Shown: positions 1-8,663 of the stretch, piece after piece
How positions within the stretch are numbered: the stretch's first letter is position 1
Layout of the letters: every line of letters begins with the position of its first letter
DNA from: Planctomycetota bacterium
GTDB taxonomy: Bacteria > Planctomycetota > Planctomycetia > Gemmatales > Gemmataceae
Direction: 5' to 3'
DNA length: 35,424 nucleotides
Assembly (NCBI GenBank): GCA_016177925.1
Contig: JACOUH010000040.1
Coordinates: 1 to 35,424 of the forward strand
The notes under the pieces: model-generated
The model's database searches: none
The model's input: the letters and a program-made list of their open reading frames with translations, nothing else
Told to the model about the DNA's origin: nothing
Translations under genes and position numbers: made by a program

Positions 1-709
1 GGGCATGCCGGGACACCCAGATGCCTGAACAGTTGATGCAGCCCCGACCGCTGTTGACCAGGACGCTGTCAACCATCAGATCCAGATACTTCCGCCAGTT
101 GTCCACTTGGTCATCGCCCAGGAGGATCTTGCTGAAGCCGGGACCGTGGGCCTGCACGCGCGGGTTGCCCTTGTACTGCTCGACGGTGGCGGTGCTGCCG
201 AAGACGAGACTGCGCGGGCAGGCGGCGAGGACGGCGGCGCCGACGTCGCCGAGGCCGGGGTAGATCGAGATGGCCTGCTTGGGCACGCCGGCCTGGACGA
301 ATGCCTGCGTCATGCGGAAGGGGGTCCACGGCTCCTGCGGGCCGGGCTTGAGCACCAGGCCGATTTGCAGCGGGATGATCGGCAGCCAGAGCGTGTGGAC
401 GCCCGGCGAGTTGGACGGCAGCACCATGCCGAGCACCGGCGACTGGGCCTGGTAGCTGACGGGAACCTTGCGCTCCTCCATGCCGTGGCCGTGCGTCAGG
501 ATGTTGAGGTCGAGGCCGCGCGTCAGCGAGTCGAGGATCTTGTCCATGTTCTGGAGCACGAACTGGTTCTTCTCCATGTTGAACCGGCACATGTGCTCCG
601 GCAGTCCCGTCGTCGCCGACTGCATGCGGACGAACTGGTCGGGGCCCTGCGTGCCGTCGCCCAGCGGCAGGTCGCCCTTGACGTATAGTTCGCCGGCCTT
701 CTTCATCAT
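1..709 (-). CDS. Aldehyde dehydrogenase family protein (acyl reductase-like), partial, N-terminus displaced
   Basis: The minus-strand frame is open from ATG at 709 to the window edge, so the C-terminal part lies outside. The translation has the aldehyde dehydrogenase core: a substrate/cofactor segment around YQAQSPVLGMVLPSNSPGVH, the KPGPQEPWTP segment, a glycine-rich YPGLGDVGAAV stretch, LVFGSTATVE, and a nucleophile region NSGRGCINCSG about residue 223. The family oxidises aldehydes or, in acyl reductases, reduces an activated acyl group with NAD(P)H. An adenylate-forming ligase lies just upstream in the same direction, so an acyl-activation plus reduction pair (LuxE/LuxC-like in logic) is plausible but inferred. 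The ATG lacks a good ribosome site. A well-spaced site and a short N-terminal-like peptide lie directly upstream in another frame (706-771), so the true N-terminus looks separated from the body. Confidence 0.8.
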   Translation of the reverse strand, partial: MMKKAGELYVKGDLPLGDGTQGPDQFVRMQSATTGLPEHMCRFNMEKNQFVLQNMDKILDSLTRGLDLNILTHGHGMEERKVPVSYQAQSPVLGMVLPSNSPGVHTLWLPIIPLQIGLVLKPGPQEPWTPFRMTQAFVQAGVPKQAISIYPGLGDVGAAVLAACPRSLVFGSTATVEQYKGNPRVQAHGPGFSKILLGDDQVDNWRKYLDLMVDSVLVNSGRGCINCSGIWVSRHA

Positions 710-771
710 CTGAAGTCGATCTCCATGCTCTGGTACGGCTCGCCCCAGCGCAGGACGGGGATGCGGATCAC
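706..771 (-). pseudogene. Detached N-terminal segment of the aldehyde dehydrogenase
   Basis: GTG at 771 is preceded by AAGGAG (779-784) at ideal 7-nt spacing and opens a 21-codon frame reading VIRIPVLRWGEPYQSMEIDF, which ends at TGA 706-708. The following ALDH frame begins at ATG 707-709 inside that stop. In the planctomycete aldehyde dehydrogenases I recall, a peptide of the form IPxLRWGxPYxSL is the true N-terminus, and about 60 residues separate it from the KKAGELYxKGxLPLGDG segment that here follows at once. I therefore read this as the original start, joined out of frame to the body by a deletion near 709. A coupled leader peptide is the alternative. Confidence 0.55.
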
Positions 772-815
772 GATTGTTCTCCTTGGAGGTTGCGGCCTGC
801 GTGGGCCGGCGCAGC

Positions 816-1616
816 TCAGGCAGGCGGGGTTGCGGGTGGTGAGGGTGGCTGTGCCTGCCGGGCGGCAAGGAGTTCCCGTGCCCAAGTCGCATCGGGTTCG
901 CGCAGGCGTGGGGTTGTCGGTCGCTCGTACCTTAGCCGCGTTGCGTAGCGGGTCGCATCGTAAACGTGGTCGACACAAGACCGCAGAGGGAGTATGACCT
1001 CGGCTTCGCCCCAGTCCAGGGGCACGGAAATGTCGGGTAGTGGGTCGCGGACTCCCAGCCTCCAGAACCCTGCCCGGGGCAACTCCCAAGCCCGACAAAC
1101 CATGATGTAATAGTCGGGGATGACAGGGGGCGGGTCCTCAAGCGGCAAACGTGTTCCCCCCCGGAGGAGGTCGATCTCAACGAGGTTGACGCCCGCCCCG
1201 AGATACTCGCTGCGCTTGGCGAGGTAGGCCTCCCGATCAGGACCGGCAGCTTTGTTGGAAGGGCTGAGAACCTCGATGGCGGTCACGATCCGCTGCCCAT
1301 CCTGGTCCACGATCTTAACGAATCGCCTTCCCTCACTGCGGACGATCGGAAGAATAATCGTTCCCGGGGCTGCCCGTGCCGTGGCTGTCCCCCGTCCGGC
1401 CTGGTCCGCGACGTGAACGTCCGGCGCGCGGAGTTGCGTTCGCGCTTCGGCATCCGGTTCGTGAATCCAGACGTGCAGTTCGATGCCCGCCGCGTAGCGC
1501 GGCGGCAGGCGGGCGTTCAAGGCAGCCTGGATGGCAACGATCAGATTGGGGTGGAAGTCGGGCCACAGCCCGGAGCTTTCAATATAGGGGTCCATGCCCG
1601 GAAACGGCGATGGCAT
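816..1616 (-). CDS. DUF4058 family protein
   Basis: The 266-residue product starts with MPSPFPGMDPYIE, the signature start of DUF4058 proteins. The ATG at 1616 is preceded by AAGGAGG, so the longer upstream frame is not the start. The middle has EVLSPSNK (about residue 145) followed by a YLAKRSEYL helix and NLVEIDLLRGG, the conserved core of the family. The function is unknown. The acidic and lysine residues on neighbouring strands resemble PD-(D/E)XK nuclease-like folds, but I regard that as a weak inference. It sits between an acyl ligase (20-nt gap) and the aldehyde dehydrogenase (44-nt gap) on the same strand, so it is probably co-transcribed although unrelated in apparent function. The family is strongly expanded in planctomycetes and cyanobacteria. 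Confidence 0.9.
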   Translation of the reverse strand: MPSPFPGMDPYIESSGLWPDFHPNLIVAIQAALNARLPPRYAAGIELHVWIHEPDAEARTQLRAPDVHVADQAGRGTATARAAPGTIILPIVRSEGRRFVKIVDQDGQRIVTAIEVLSPSNKAAGPDREAYLAKRSEYLGAGVNLVEIDLLRGGTRLPLEDPPPVIPDYYIMVCRAWELPRAGFWRLGVRDPLPDISVPLDWGEAEVILPLRSCVDHVYDATRYATRLRYERPTTPRLREPDATWARELLAARQAQPPSPPATPPA

Positions 1617-1636
1617 CAACCACCTCCTTCTCCACC

Positions 1637-2737
1637 TCAGTATACTCCCACCGTCGTGGTCGCTGCAAACGCCCGGAACGGCCTCACCCCGCTGACGCCG
1701 TCCCACGGATACTTCGCCGACGGCGGTTCGCGCTCGCCCTCGTCGCGCTCCAGGAAGCCGGGGATGAATAGCTCCTTCGTCAGCGTTGTCAGCTTCACTC
1801 GCCCCGACTGCCCGTACTCGACTACCTTATTGGGATCGTCGAAGTCGACCACCTCGACGCCGGCGCGTGGCTGCGGGGCGTAGTAGGCGATCTTGTAATT
1901 GTCCTCCCGGGTCGGCATGTCAGAGGCGGCCAGGCCCATCAGCGTGTTGCCGTAGGTCGGCGCGATGTACACGCCCGGTCCGAGCAGTTCCTCGATAGCG
2001 AAGCGAATCCACTGTGACGTCATCTCCGTCCCACCGCAGAAGACGCCGGTGATACCTGCCTGCGCGATGCTCGACCCCTCCTGCTCCAGCCGGGCCGCCA
2101 GGGCGTCGAGCAGTTTCGGCGTGGTGAACAGGCACTTGATCTCGTGGTTGGCCGACAGCACCGTCAGCGCCTGGTCGATCACATGTTCCTGGTACGCCTT
2201 GAGGTGTTCCATCCACCCCTTCTTGATTAGCTTGACGACCCAGCGCGGGTCGAGGTCGACGCAGAAGCAGATGCCGCCGCGGTACTGGCAAAGGTGCTCG
2301 ACCGCCAGCCGCAGCCGCCGCGGCCCCGATGGCCCGAGCATCAGCCAGTTCGACCCCTTGGGGAAGAACTTCTCGGGCAGTGTGTCGCTGAACATCTCGT
2401 AGTCGATACGGAAGTCGTCGACGACGACGCGGCTCTTGGGGATGCCGGTGGTGCCGCCTGTCTCGAAAACGTACGCCGGCTTGTCCTGATACGCCTTGGG
2501 GAGCCAGCGCCGCACCGGCCCGCCGCGCAGCCATTCGTCCTCGAACAGGCCGAACTTCTTCAGGTCCTCGAAGCTCTTCACGTCTTTCAAAGGATCGAAC
2601 CGAAACTCCTTCGCCTTGTCGAGCCAGAACGGAGTGCCGGTTTTGGGGTTGAAGTGCCAGGTCACGATCTCGCGCACGTGGGCGTCGAGCTGCTCGCGAG
2701 TCTGGCGGACTCTCTCCGGGGAAGCAATGGCAGGCAC
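1637..2737 (-). CDS. Adenylate-forming acyl ligase (ANL superfamily, PaaK/LuxE-like)
   Basis: This is a 366-residue member of the acyl-adenylating superfamily. The phosphate-binding motif reads FETGGTTGIPKSR (about residues 92-104) and corresponds to the usual TSGTTGxPK. Further on are GVFCGGTEMT and APTYGNTLMG, the latter in the position of the adenine-binding YGxTE motif. The family activates a carboxylic acid with ATP and passes it to CoA or a protein thiol. The protein is shorter than full acyl-CoA synthetases and close in size to acyl-protein synthetases such as LuxE. I chose GTG at 2737 because GAGAGGG sits just upstream. An upstream ATG would translate through the intergenic palindrome, which is unlikely. 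With the reductase at the window edge it could make an aldehyde or alcohol from an activated acid; this coupling is inferred. Confidence 0.85.
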   Translation of the reverse strand: MPAIASPERVRQTREQLDAHVREIVTWHFNPKTGTPFWLDKAKEFRFDPLKDVKSFEDLKKFGLFEDEWLRGGPVRRWLPKAYQDKPAYVFETGGTTGIPKSRVVVDDFRIDYEMFSDTLPEKFFPKGSNWLMLGPSGPRRLRLAVEHLCQYRGGICFCVDLDPRWVVKLIKKGWMEHLKAYQEHVIDQALTVLSANHEIKCLFTTPKLLDALAARLEQEGSSIAQAGITGVFCGGTEMTSQWIRFAIEELLGPGVYIAPTYGNTLMGLAASDMPTREDNYKIAYYAPQPRAGVEVVDFDDPNKVVEYGQSGRVKLTTLTKELFIPGFLERDEGEREPPSAKYPWDGVSGVRPFRAFAATTTVGVY

Positions 2738-2767
2738 GTTGGTCCCTCTCAAAAGATCATAAATCCT

Positions 2768-2861
2768 CCGGCGAGCGGGGGGCGTGAGCCCCCTGATGGG
2801 GGGGGCGTGAGCCCCCTGATGGCGCCATCCAATCAGGGGGCTCACGCCCCCCGCTCGCCGG
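2768..2861. repeat. Inverted repeat with 30-bp perfect arms, inner segment duplicated
   Basis: Arms 2768-2797 and 2832-2861 are perfect reverse complements. The head CCGGCGAGCGGGG is followed by the small palindrome GGGGGC-GTGA-GCCCCC. The 34-nt interval contains a second copy of the inner segment (2798-2820), so the right arm can pair with either copy; with the second copy the loop is 11 nt. It fills the gap between the PQQ gene and the ligase. No T-run follows, so it is not a standard intrinsic terminator. Confidence 0.95.
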
Positions 2862-2862
2862 G

Positions 2863-4401
2863 TTACTTCTTTCCGAACGCGTACAGGGTCGTGTCGGTCA
2901 TGACGTAGAGCAGGCCATTGGCGAAGCGGACCGGCGTCACCAGCTGCCGTCCGAACTCAATCACTTGCGGCTTCTTCAGCATCTTGCCGTGGTCGAAGAC
3001 ATACAGGTCGCCATCGAGAGTGCCGATGAACACTTTGCCATCGACATACGACGCCGTGGACCAGATTTCGCCCTTCGTGTCAAAAGTCCAGTATTTCTCG
3101 CCCGTCTTGGCATCGAAGCAGTGGACGTAGCCGTCCAGCTCGCCGACGTAGCACAGACCCTCCACGACGCAGCAGGTGCTCAGCGTGCGGCCGAAGTACA
3201 CGTCGCGCTCTCTCTGCGGCTTCGGCACGACGCGTCCGCCGTAGTGCCAGACCAGGGCCGAATCCTTGTTGACAGCGGCCTTCGGGTCGAGCTTGTCGTC
3301 GCGCGCGGAGACATCGCCACGCTTGGTGATCTCGATGCACCACAGGTGGCCGACGCCGGCACCGTTCGCGGGGTTGTGTCCGGTGCCGACGTAGAGTCGA
3401 TCACCGACCACAACCGGCGACGCCAGGCAGTGGGTGCGGTCCCAGCCCGTACGCTTGTTCTTCTCGTCGAACTTCACGCCTTTGGGGTTGCAGTCGAACT
3501 TCCAGACCGGCTTGTCCGGCTTGACCGCGTCGAAGGCGTACAGCCAGCCGTCGCCGCCAGGGAAGATGACCAGCGGCCGGCCCTTGGCGTCGGCGTAGAC
3601 GGGGTTGGACCACTGCCCTTCCATGACGTTCAGACCGGGCGAGTTGTCGGTCCAGACCACCTTGCCCGTATGCTTGTTGACGGCAACGAAGCTCGGTGCG
3701 TCGGGATTTGGGAAGGTCCACGGAGCCCCCAAGGCCTCCTTGCCATTGCCGGTGACGGCGAACACCAGGTCGCCGACGACCAGCGGCGAACTGGCGGCGA
3801 GCTGACAGGGGAAGACCTTCAGGTCCTTGACCATGTCGCGCTTCCAGTAGAACTTCGCCTTGCCGGGGTTCTTCGGGTCGCCGTTGACATCGGCGCAGAC
3901 CAGCTCGCAGCGGTTGCTGACATAGTAGACGCGGTCGCTGGCCACCGTCGGCGCCGAGGCGATGCCCTGCCGCGGGTAGTCGGTCGCCATGCCGCCCGGC
4001 AGCTTGTCGTGGGTCGCTTGCCAGAGGAACTTGCCGGTCCTGGCATCGAAACACATGACGACGCCGCAATCGCCCTTGACGGTCGGATCGCGCGGCACCT
4101 CGTTGTTGGTGCCGACGAAGACCTTGCTGCCGGCGATGGTTGGCCCGCCGTAGGAGACATTGCCCAGCGCCGCCTGCCACTTGATGCCCTTTTCGGCGCC
4201 CGCCGCCGCGCTAATGTCGAGCGGGAAGCCCTTGTCGATGAGGTTGACCGGGTTACGCTCCGGAGAGAAGCGGAACTTCGTCTTGTCGCCGTCCTTGTCG
4301 GCCCTGGCACGCGGCCCCTCCCCCGGGGCAGAGAGGAGGAAGGTCAGCAGACCGAGGGGCAGCAGCCAGGAAAGATGGCGGAGGGCAGGGAGTGGTTTCA
4401 T
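2863..4401 (-). CDS. Exported PQQ-like beta-propeller protein (propeller 1)
   Basis: The product is 512 residues. It opens with a signal peptide (basic MKPLPALRHLS, then a leucine-rich core to about residue 26, and an A-R-A cleavage region) and continues with repeated propeller strands. Repeats typical of PQQ-like (BamB-type) propellers are visible, including VVMCFDARTGKFLWQ, FPGGDGWLYAFD, VHCFDAKTGEKYW and GDLYVFDHG. Blades with a dehydrogenase-type metal and PQQ site are not evident, so it is probably a non-enzymatic binding or scaffold propeller. The start at 4401 is supported by AAGGA eight bases upstream. It is clearly paralogous to the next gene upstream (4557-6245): both carry the YGGPT, VFxGTNN and NRCExVCADVNGDP segments. 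Location is probably periplasm or outer membrane. Confidence 0.9.
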   Translation of the reverse strand: MKPLPALRHLSWLLPLGLLTFLLSAPGEGPRARADKDGDKTKFRFSPERNPVNLIDKGFPLDISAAAGAEKGIKWQAALGNVSYGGPTIAGSKVFVGTNNEVPRDPTVKGDCGVVMCFDARTGKFLWQATHDKLPGGMATDYPRQGIASAPTVASDRVYYVSNRCELVCADVNGDPKNPGKAKFYWKRDMVKDLKVFPCQLAASSPLVVGDLVFAVTGNGKEALGAPWTFPNPDAPSFVAVNKHTGKVVWTDNSPGLNVMEGQWSNPVYADAKGRPLVIFPGGDGWLYAFDAVKPDKPVWKFDCNPKGVKFDEKNKRTGWDRTHCLASPVVVGDRLYVGTGHNPANGAGVGHLWCIEITKRGDVSARDDKLDPKAAVNKDSALVWHYGGRVVPKPQRERDVYFGRTLSTCCVVEGLCYVGELDGYVHCFDAKTGEKYWTFDTKGEIWSTASYVDGKVFIGTLDGDLYVFDHGKMLKKPQVIEFGRQLVTPVRFANGLLYVMTDTTLYAFGKK

Positions 4402-4452
4402 CCGTTGGTTCCTTACAGGAATCATTATTACTCCGGCACGAAAGGAACGCAC

Positions 4453-4511
4453 GTAGGTCAGGCTGTCCAGCCTGACGCGGCCTCAACGTCAGGCTGGACA
4501 GCCTGACCTAC
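4453..4511. repeat. Inverted repeat with 25-bp perfect arms, 9-nt loop
   Basis: Arms 4453-4477 and 4487-4511 match perfectly around a 9-nt loop. Each arm contains its own palindrome, GTCAGGCTG-TC-CAGCCTGAC, so the element can fold as one long stem or two small hairpins. It lies in the 155-nt gap between two PQQ-propeller genes. The rest of that gap shows no other feature. Confidence 0.95.
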
Positions 4512-4556
4512 TTTCGCGGCGGGCTTTTACAACCCTCGCTCGCGCGGCGGGCTCAT

Positions 4557-6245
4557 CTACTTGTCGTTCTTCTGGGCCTTGGCGCCCTTGGCGATGGCGT
4601 ACAGCTTCGTCTCGTTCTCCGTCAGCAGGAACAGCGTCCCGTTGGCGGCGACGGGCGTCGCCCGCACCTTACAGTCTGGCGCCGCGTCGAACTGAGCCAG
4701 GATCTTCTTCTTCTTGCCGTGCTGAAAGACATACATGACGCCGTCGTCGTTGCCGATGAACACTTTCCCGTCGACCCAATACGGCGAACTCCAGATCGGT
4801 GCTTTCGTCTCTTCCTCCCAGTACTTCTCGCCCGTCTTGGCGTCGAAGCAGTAGACGGAGCCGTACAGGTCGGCGACGTAGCACAGGCCGTCGTGGACGG
4901 CACAGGTCGACATGGTGCGGTCGAAGAAGTTGGCCCGTTCGCCCCGCTTTCGGTTCGGCCGTTTGCCGCCGTAGTGCCAGACCAGCGCCGAGTCCTTGTT
5001 GACCTGGGCCTTGGGGTCGAAGTTGTCGTCGACGGGCGACAGGTCCTTGTCCTCGTTTTTCGGCGTTTTGGTGCTGTCGATGCACCACAGGTGGCCGACG
5101 CCCGTCTTGTGCTCGGGGTCCTGGCCAACGCCGACGTACAAGTTGTTGTCGTGTACGACGGGGGTGGCGATGAAGTCGTTGCGCGTGGCCCGGGGGCCCA
5201 GCACGTAGAAGGAGTCCTTGGGGTTGCAGTTGAACTTCCACAACAGCTCGCCCGACTTCGGCTCGAAGGCGTACAGCCAGCCGTCGCCGCCGGGGAAGAT
5301 CACCATCTTCTTGCCGTTGGGCTCGGCGTAGACCGGGTTGGACCACTGCCCGTGCATGAGCAGCTTGCCTTGGTTGATCAGTTCCTTGATGTCGACCTTG
5401 CCGCCCGCTTTCTTCTGCGCCTCGACCAGCGCCTCGGTCGGCCGGTTGCTCTTCCAGACCAGCTTGCCCTTCTTGTCCAGGGCGAGGAAGCTCGGCGCCT
5501 CCGGCTGCGGGATGTCGATGTGGAATTCGTCGACGCCGTTGGCGGTCACGATGAAGATCAGGTCACCGACGATCAGCGGGGAGCAGACCGACAGGTTGTG
5601 CGGGGCGACGTGCTGCTCCTTGATCATGTCGTACTTCCAGAGGAACTTCGCCTTGCCCTTGTTGTCGGGGTCGCCGTTGACGTCGGCGCAGACGACCTCG
5701 CAGCGGTTGCTGACGTAGTAGAGCCGGTCACCCTCGATGGTGGGGCTGGAGCAGATGCCCTCGTCGGGCCAATCGCTGGCGCGGCCGGTCGGCAGCTTAT
5801 CGTGGACCGCCTGCCAGAGGAACTTGCCGGTCTTCTCGTCGAAGCACATGACGACGCCCTTGTCGCCCTTGATTTTCGGGTCGCGCGGGTTGCTGTTGTT
5901 GGTGCCAATGAAGACCTTGCCGCCGACGACGGTCGGCCCGCCGTAGGCCTTCGAGCCCGGCTCGGCCGACCACTTGATGTTCGTTCCCTCGTTGGCGTCC
6001 CACTCCTTGGGGATGTTCTTCACCCAGGGGTTGACGAAGTTGCGATCGGGGCTGCCGCCGTACATGGGCCAGTCGACTTTCGGCTTTGTCGGCTCGTCGC
6101 CGGCTGACTTGTTGGTCTCGTCGCCGTGGGCCGTGGGCGTCTGGCGGGCGGGGAGGACAACCAGGGCGACGACCACGGCGCCGGCAAGGAGGGCGCCGGC
6201 GACCGCCACGGCCAACCAGCGCTTCGGGGCTGAACTCGTCTGCAT
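4557..6245 (-). CDS. Exported or membrane-anchored PQQ-like beta-propeller protein (propeller 2)
   Basis: The product is 562 residues. Near the N-terminus KRWLAVAVAGALL begins one hydrophobic helix (about residues 8-30) that could be a signal peptide or a membrane anchor. A charged linker follows, then the propeller, with repeats such as VVMCFDEKTGKFLWQ, FPGGDGWLYAFEPKSGELLW, LCYVADLYGSVYCFDAKTG and GVMYVFQHGKKKK. It is a paralog of the 2863-4401 protein with a longer middle (an EAQKKAGGKVDIKELINQG insertion). ATG at 6245 is chosen because AAGGA lies upstream and the hydrophobic segment then sits at the proper distance; the longer upstream frame reads through a palindrome. Role by homology is protein or polysaccharide binding outside the cytoplasm; no specific ligand can be named. 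Confidence 0.9.
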   Translation of the reverse strand: MQTSSAPKRWLAVAVAGALLAGAVVVALVVLPARQTPTAHGDETNKSAGDEPTKPKVDWPMYGGSPDRNFVNPWVKNIPKEWDANEGTNIKWSAEPGSKAYGGPTVVGGKVFIGTNNSNPRDPKIKGDKGVVMCFDEKTGKFLWQAVHDKLPTGRASDWPDEGICSSPTIEGDRLYYVSNRCEVVCADVNGDPDNKGKAKFLWKYDMIKEQHVAPHNLSVCSPLIVGDLIFIVTANGVDEFHIDIPQPEAPSFLALDKKGKLVWKSNRPTEALVEAQKKAGGKVDIKELINQGKLLMHGQWSNPVYAEPNGKKMVIFPGGDGWLYAFEPKSGELLWKFNCNPKDSFYVLGPRATRNDFIATPVVHDNNLYVGVGQDPEHKTGVGHLWCIDSTKTPKNEDKDLSPVDDNFDPKAQVNKDSALVWHYGGKRPNRKRGERANFFDRTMSTCAVHDGLCYVADLYGSVYCFDAKTGEKYWEEETKAPIWSSPYWVDGKVFIGNDDGVMYVFQHGKKKKILAQFDAAPDCKVRATPVAANGTLFLLTENETKLYAIAKGAKAQKNDK

Positions 6246-6275
6246 GGTTTGTTTCCTTCTCTGACCTCTCCCTGC

Positions 6276-6316
6276 CGCTTGCGGCGTCGCACCGAGCGGT
6301 TGCAAAGCCGCAAGCG
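6276..6316. repeat. Short inverted repeat, 10-bp arms
   Basis: CGCTTGCGGC at 6276-6285 pairs with GCCGCAAGCG at 6307-6316 across a 21-nt loop, in the gap between two PQQ genes. The same CGCTTGCGGC word is the outer part of the larger inverted repeat at 22496-22569, so this may be a reduced copy of that element. Confidence 0.75.
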
Positions 6317-6326
6317 CCACGGGGTA

Positions 6327-8663
6327 TCACTTCTTGTTCGGCGTGACAACGACGTTATCGTAGAAGATCTCGGCACCCTGGCCGCCGGGGGGGCCGACGT
6401 GGGCGAACAGCCCGGGCGCCCCCTCGCGGTTGGGGACGGGGTCCTGGGCTTCGACCGTCCACTTCTCCGGCTCCTTCTCCCCGCGCGGCCAGACCTTGCC
6501 GCGGACGGTCGCCTTGTCGCCGTTGACCGACACGGTCAGCTTCAAGCGATACCAGGTGTCCGGCTTCCACTGGTAGGCGATGGACGAGTCGATGCGCGGC
6601 AGGGCCTCCCAGGAGATGAGCCGGAGCTGCTGGCTCGTCCCATACAGGGTCAGCGTGTAGCGGTTGGCAATGACGCCTGCGTTGGGCATGACCGTACCGA
6701 CCTTCTTGCCCAGGACGTCGGCCTCGATCGTGTAGTCCTTGGCGTCGGGCATGCCGAAGAACGCCTCGGCGCGGGCGAACAGCGGGTTGGTGCTGGTCGC
6801 CAGCTTCACCAGGACGTTGCTGCCGTTCTCCTTGCGGACGGCGAACTTGCCCTGCGTGTTGACCCACCCCGCCGGCGTCCGCCCGACGGGAACCTTGTCG
6901 AAGTCCTGCTTGTAAGGCAGTTTCGGTACTTGCCGCACGCGCGCCCGTCCCGTCAGGCCCTCCGCCCGGGCGAGGACGGTGCCGAACTGCCCCGGCACGT
7001 CCTTGGGCACAGTCAACTTGCCGCCGTTGGTCAGCTCGCCCTTCAGATCGGGCGGGTTGATCTTGGGCGGCGGGGGGAGGCCCTCCGTCTTCTCGGGCGG
7101 CAGCATCGGCCCAAGCGACCACCTGGGCTTGACCTCGCGCAGGAACCGGCCGTTCTTGTCGAACAGCCGCGCCTTGAACGTTGCCGATTCGCCCGGGGCG
7201 AGCGTCACCTCGGCAGGGACGACCTGGAGGTGGGCCGGCTCGCCTGTCTTCTCCTCGGCAGCCGGCTTCTCAGAGACACGGACCGCCGTGTGGTTGCCAT
7301 TGGGCTTGCCGATGCAGTAAGTGGCGTCGTTGGTGCAGAAGAAGACGCGGCCATTGGCGATCGCGGGGGCGCCGTCCAGCTCGGCGGCGTCGCCGGCCTG
7401 GGTCGTCAGGTCCTGGGCGTGCAGCAGCTTGCAGCCCCCGTCGCGGGGCTCGAGGATGCAGAGGTGGCCACCAGCGTCGGAGATGTAGATCTTGCCGTCG
7501 GCCATCACGGGCGAGCTGCGGTTGTTGCCGGCGCTGCCGCCCTGGCCGAACTTGAACCGCCACTTCCGCTTGCCCTGTGTGGTGAAGCAGAATAGGAAGG
7601 CGTCCTCATCGTTGAAGTACAGCCGGCCGTTGTGCAACAGCGGCGAGCCGAACTTGATCTTCGGCCCGTCGACCTTCCAGACGACCTTCGGCTCGCCGTT
7701 CTTGACCTCCGCGGCGTCCAGGCAGGCGACGCTGCCCTGGCGGCCGCCGGCCGGGTTGACCTCGCCGTGGGCGACGTAGACACGACTGCCGTCGACGACG
7801 GGGTCGGGGTTGATCGCCCCCTCGGCGAACAGGTAACTCCAGACCTTCTCGCCGGTGCGGACCTTGAAGGCGTGGATGCCGCCGTCGCCGCCGCCCGAGA
7901 TGAGCAGCCGCTTCCCCTTGATAGTCGCGATGACCGGGCTCGACTGATAGCTGGCCAAGACACGGTGCCCGGTGGACGACCACCAGACGACGTCACCGGT
8001 CTTCTTGTCGAAAGCGACGAAGCGGTTGCCGCCACGGGCGTACTCGCCCCAGGAGGCGTTATTGATGCCGAGGATGACGAGGTCCTCGTCGACGACCGGA
8101 CTGGTGAGGCGGCCGCCGTAGCCGCTGATGCGGCCGTACTCTTCCATGAGCGAGCGCTGCCAGAGGATCTTGCCGTCCTTGTCGAAGCAGGTGAGCAGGC
8201 CCTGCACGCCGTGGCAGTAGACGTTGCCGGTCTCGGGGTCGCCGGCGAGGTTGGTCCAGGTGACGCGGGCCTGGACGATGGCGGTCAGCCAGACGTTAAA
8301 GCGGTGTTCCCAGATCTTCCTTCCCGTCTTCTCGTCGAGGCAGACGACGCGCTCCTGCGAGGTCTTCTTTTCGCCGACGGGACCGTTGAGGTAGACGCGG
8401 CCGTTGAAGATCAGCGGCGTGGCGCGGCAGCCGTAGGGCGCCTCCCAGACAAGGTTGTCCTTGCCCGGCTGGCCGACGTCGAACTTGTCGGGCAGGTTCT
8501 TCGCCGGCGCGTAGCCGTTGTGCAGCGGCCCGCGCCAGCTAGGCCAGTCAGCGGCGCGCGCCGAAGAATTGGCCACAGATGAACACAGATGAACACAGAT
8601 CAAGAATAAGAGGGAACGGCGCACGGTACGCCTCCGGCACGGCGACGGGGAAAGAGGGTTCAT
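6327..8663 (-). CDS. Exported PQQ-like propeller with C-terminal concanavalin-like domain (propeller 3)
   Basis: The product is 778 residues. After a basic N-terminus (RRRTVRR) comes a short hydrophobic core, LLFLICVHLCSSVA, with cleavage likely near SARAA-DWPSWRGP. Residues about 40-440 form a PQQ-like propeller (VVCLDEKTGRKIWEHRF, GGGDGGIHAFKVRTGEKVW, GHLCILEPRDGG). Residues about 475-580 look like an Ig-like segment (PAEVTLAPGESATFKARLFD). Residues about 583-778 resemble a LamG/concanavalin-type sugar-binding fold (YKQDFDKVPVG at its start, GLFAHVGPPGGQGAEIFYDN at its end). AAGGA eight bases upstream supports ATG 8663. The signal core is encoded by one arm of a dispersed inverted repeat (8561-8600). 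Together these suggest an exported carbohydrate-binding protein, which is inference from fold resemblance. Confidence 0.9.
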   Translation of the reverse strand: MNPLSPSPCRRRTVRRSLLFLICVHLCSSVANSSARAADWPSWRGPLHNGYAPAKNLPDKFDVGQPGKDNLVWEAPYGCRATPLIFNGRVYLNGPVGEKKTSQERVVCLDEKTGRKIWEHRFNVWLTAIVQARVTWTNLAGDPETGNVYCHGVQGLLTCFDKDGKILWQRSLMEEYGRISGYGGRLTSPVVDEDLVILGINNASWGEYARGGNRFVAFDKKTGDVVWWSSTGHRVLASYQSSPVIATIKGKRLLISGGGDGGIHAFKVRTGEKVWSYLFAEGAINPDPVVDGSRVYVAHGEVNPAGGRQGSVACLDAAEVKNGEPKVVWKVDGPKIKFGSPLLHNGRLYFNDEDAFLFCFTTQGKRKWRFKFGQGGSAGNNRSSPVMADGKIYISDAGGHLCILEPRDGGCKLLHAQDLTTQAGDAAELDGAPAIANGRVFFCTNDATYCIGKPNGNHTAVRVSEKPAAEEKTGEPAHLQVVPAEVTLAPGESATFKARLFDKNGRFLREVKPRWSLGPMLPPEKTEGLPPPPKINPPDLKGELTNGGKLTVPKDVPGQFGTVLARAEGLTGRARVRQVPKLPYKQDFDKVPVGRTPAGWVNTQGKFAVRKENGSNVLVKLATSTNPLFARAEAFFGMPDAKDYTIEADVLGKKVGTVMPNAGVIANRYTLTLYGTSQQLRLISWEALPRIDSSIAYQWKPDTWYRLKLTVSVNGDKATVRGKVWPRGEKEPEKWTVEAQDPVPNREGAPGLFAHVGPPGGQGAEIFYDNVVVTPNKK

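Noticed and set aside
2965-4506. Plus-strand frame of 513 codons opposite propeller 1
   Set aside because: Arg/Val/Ala/Asp-rich shadow of the propeller gene. The minus strand has the signal peptide, propeller repeats and ribosome site.
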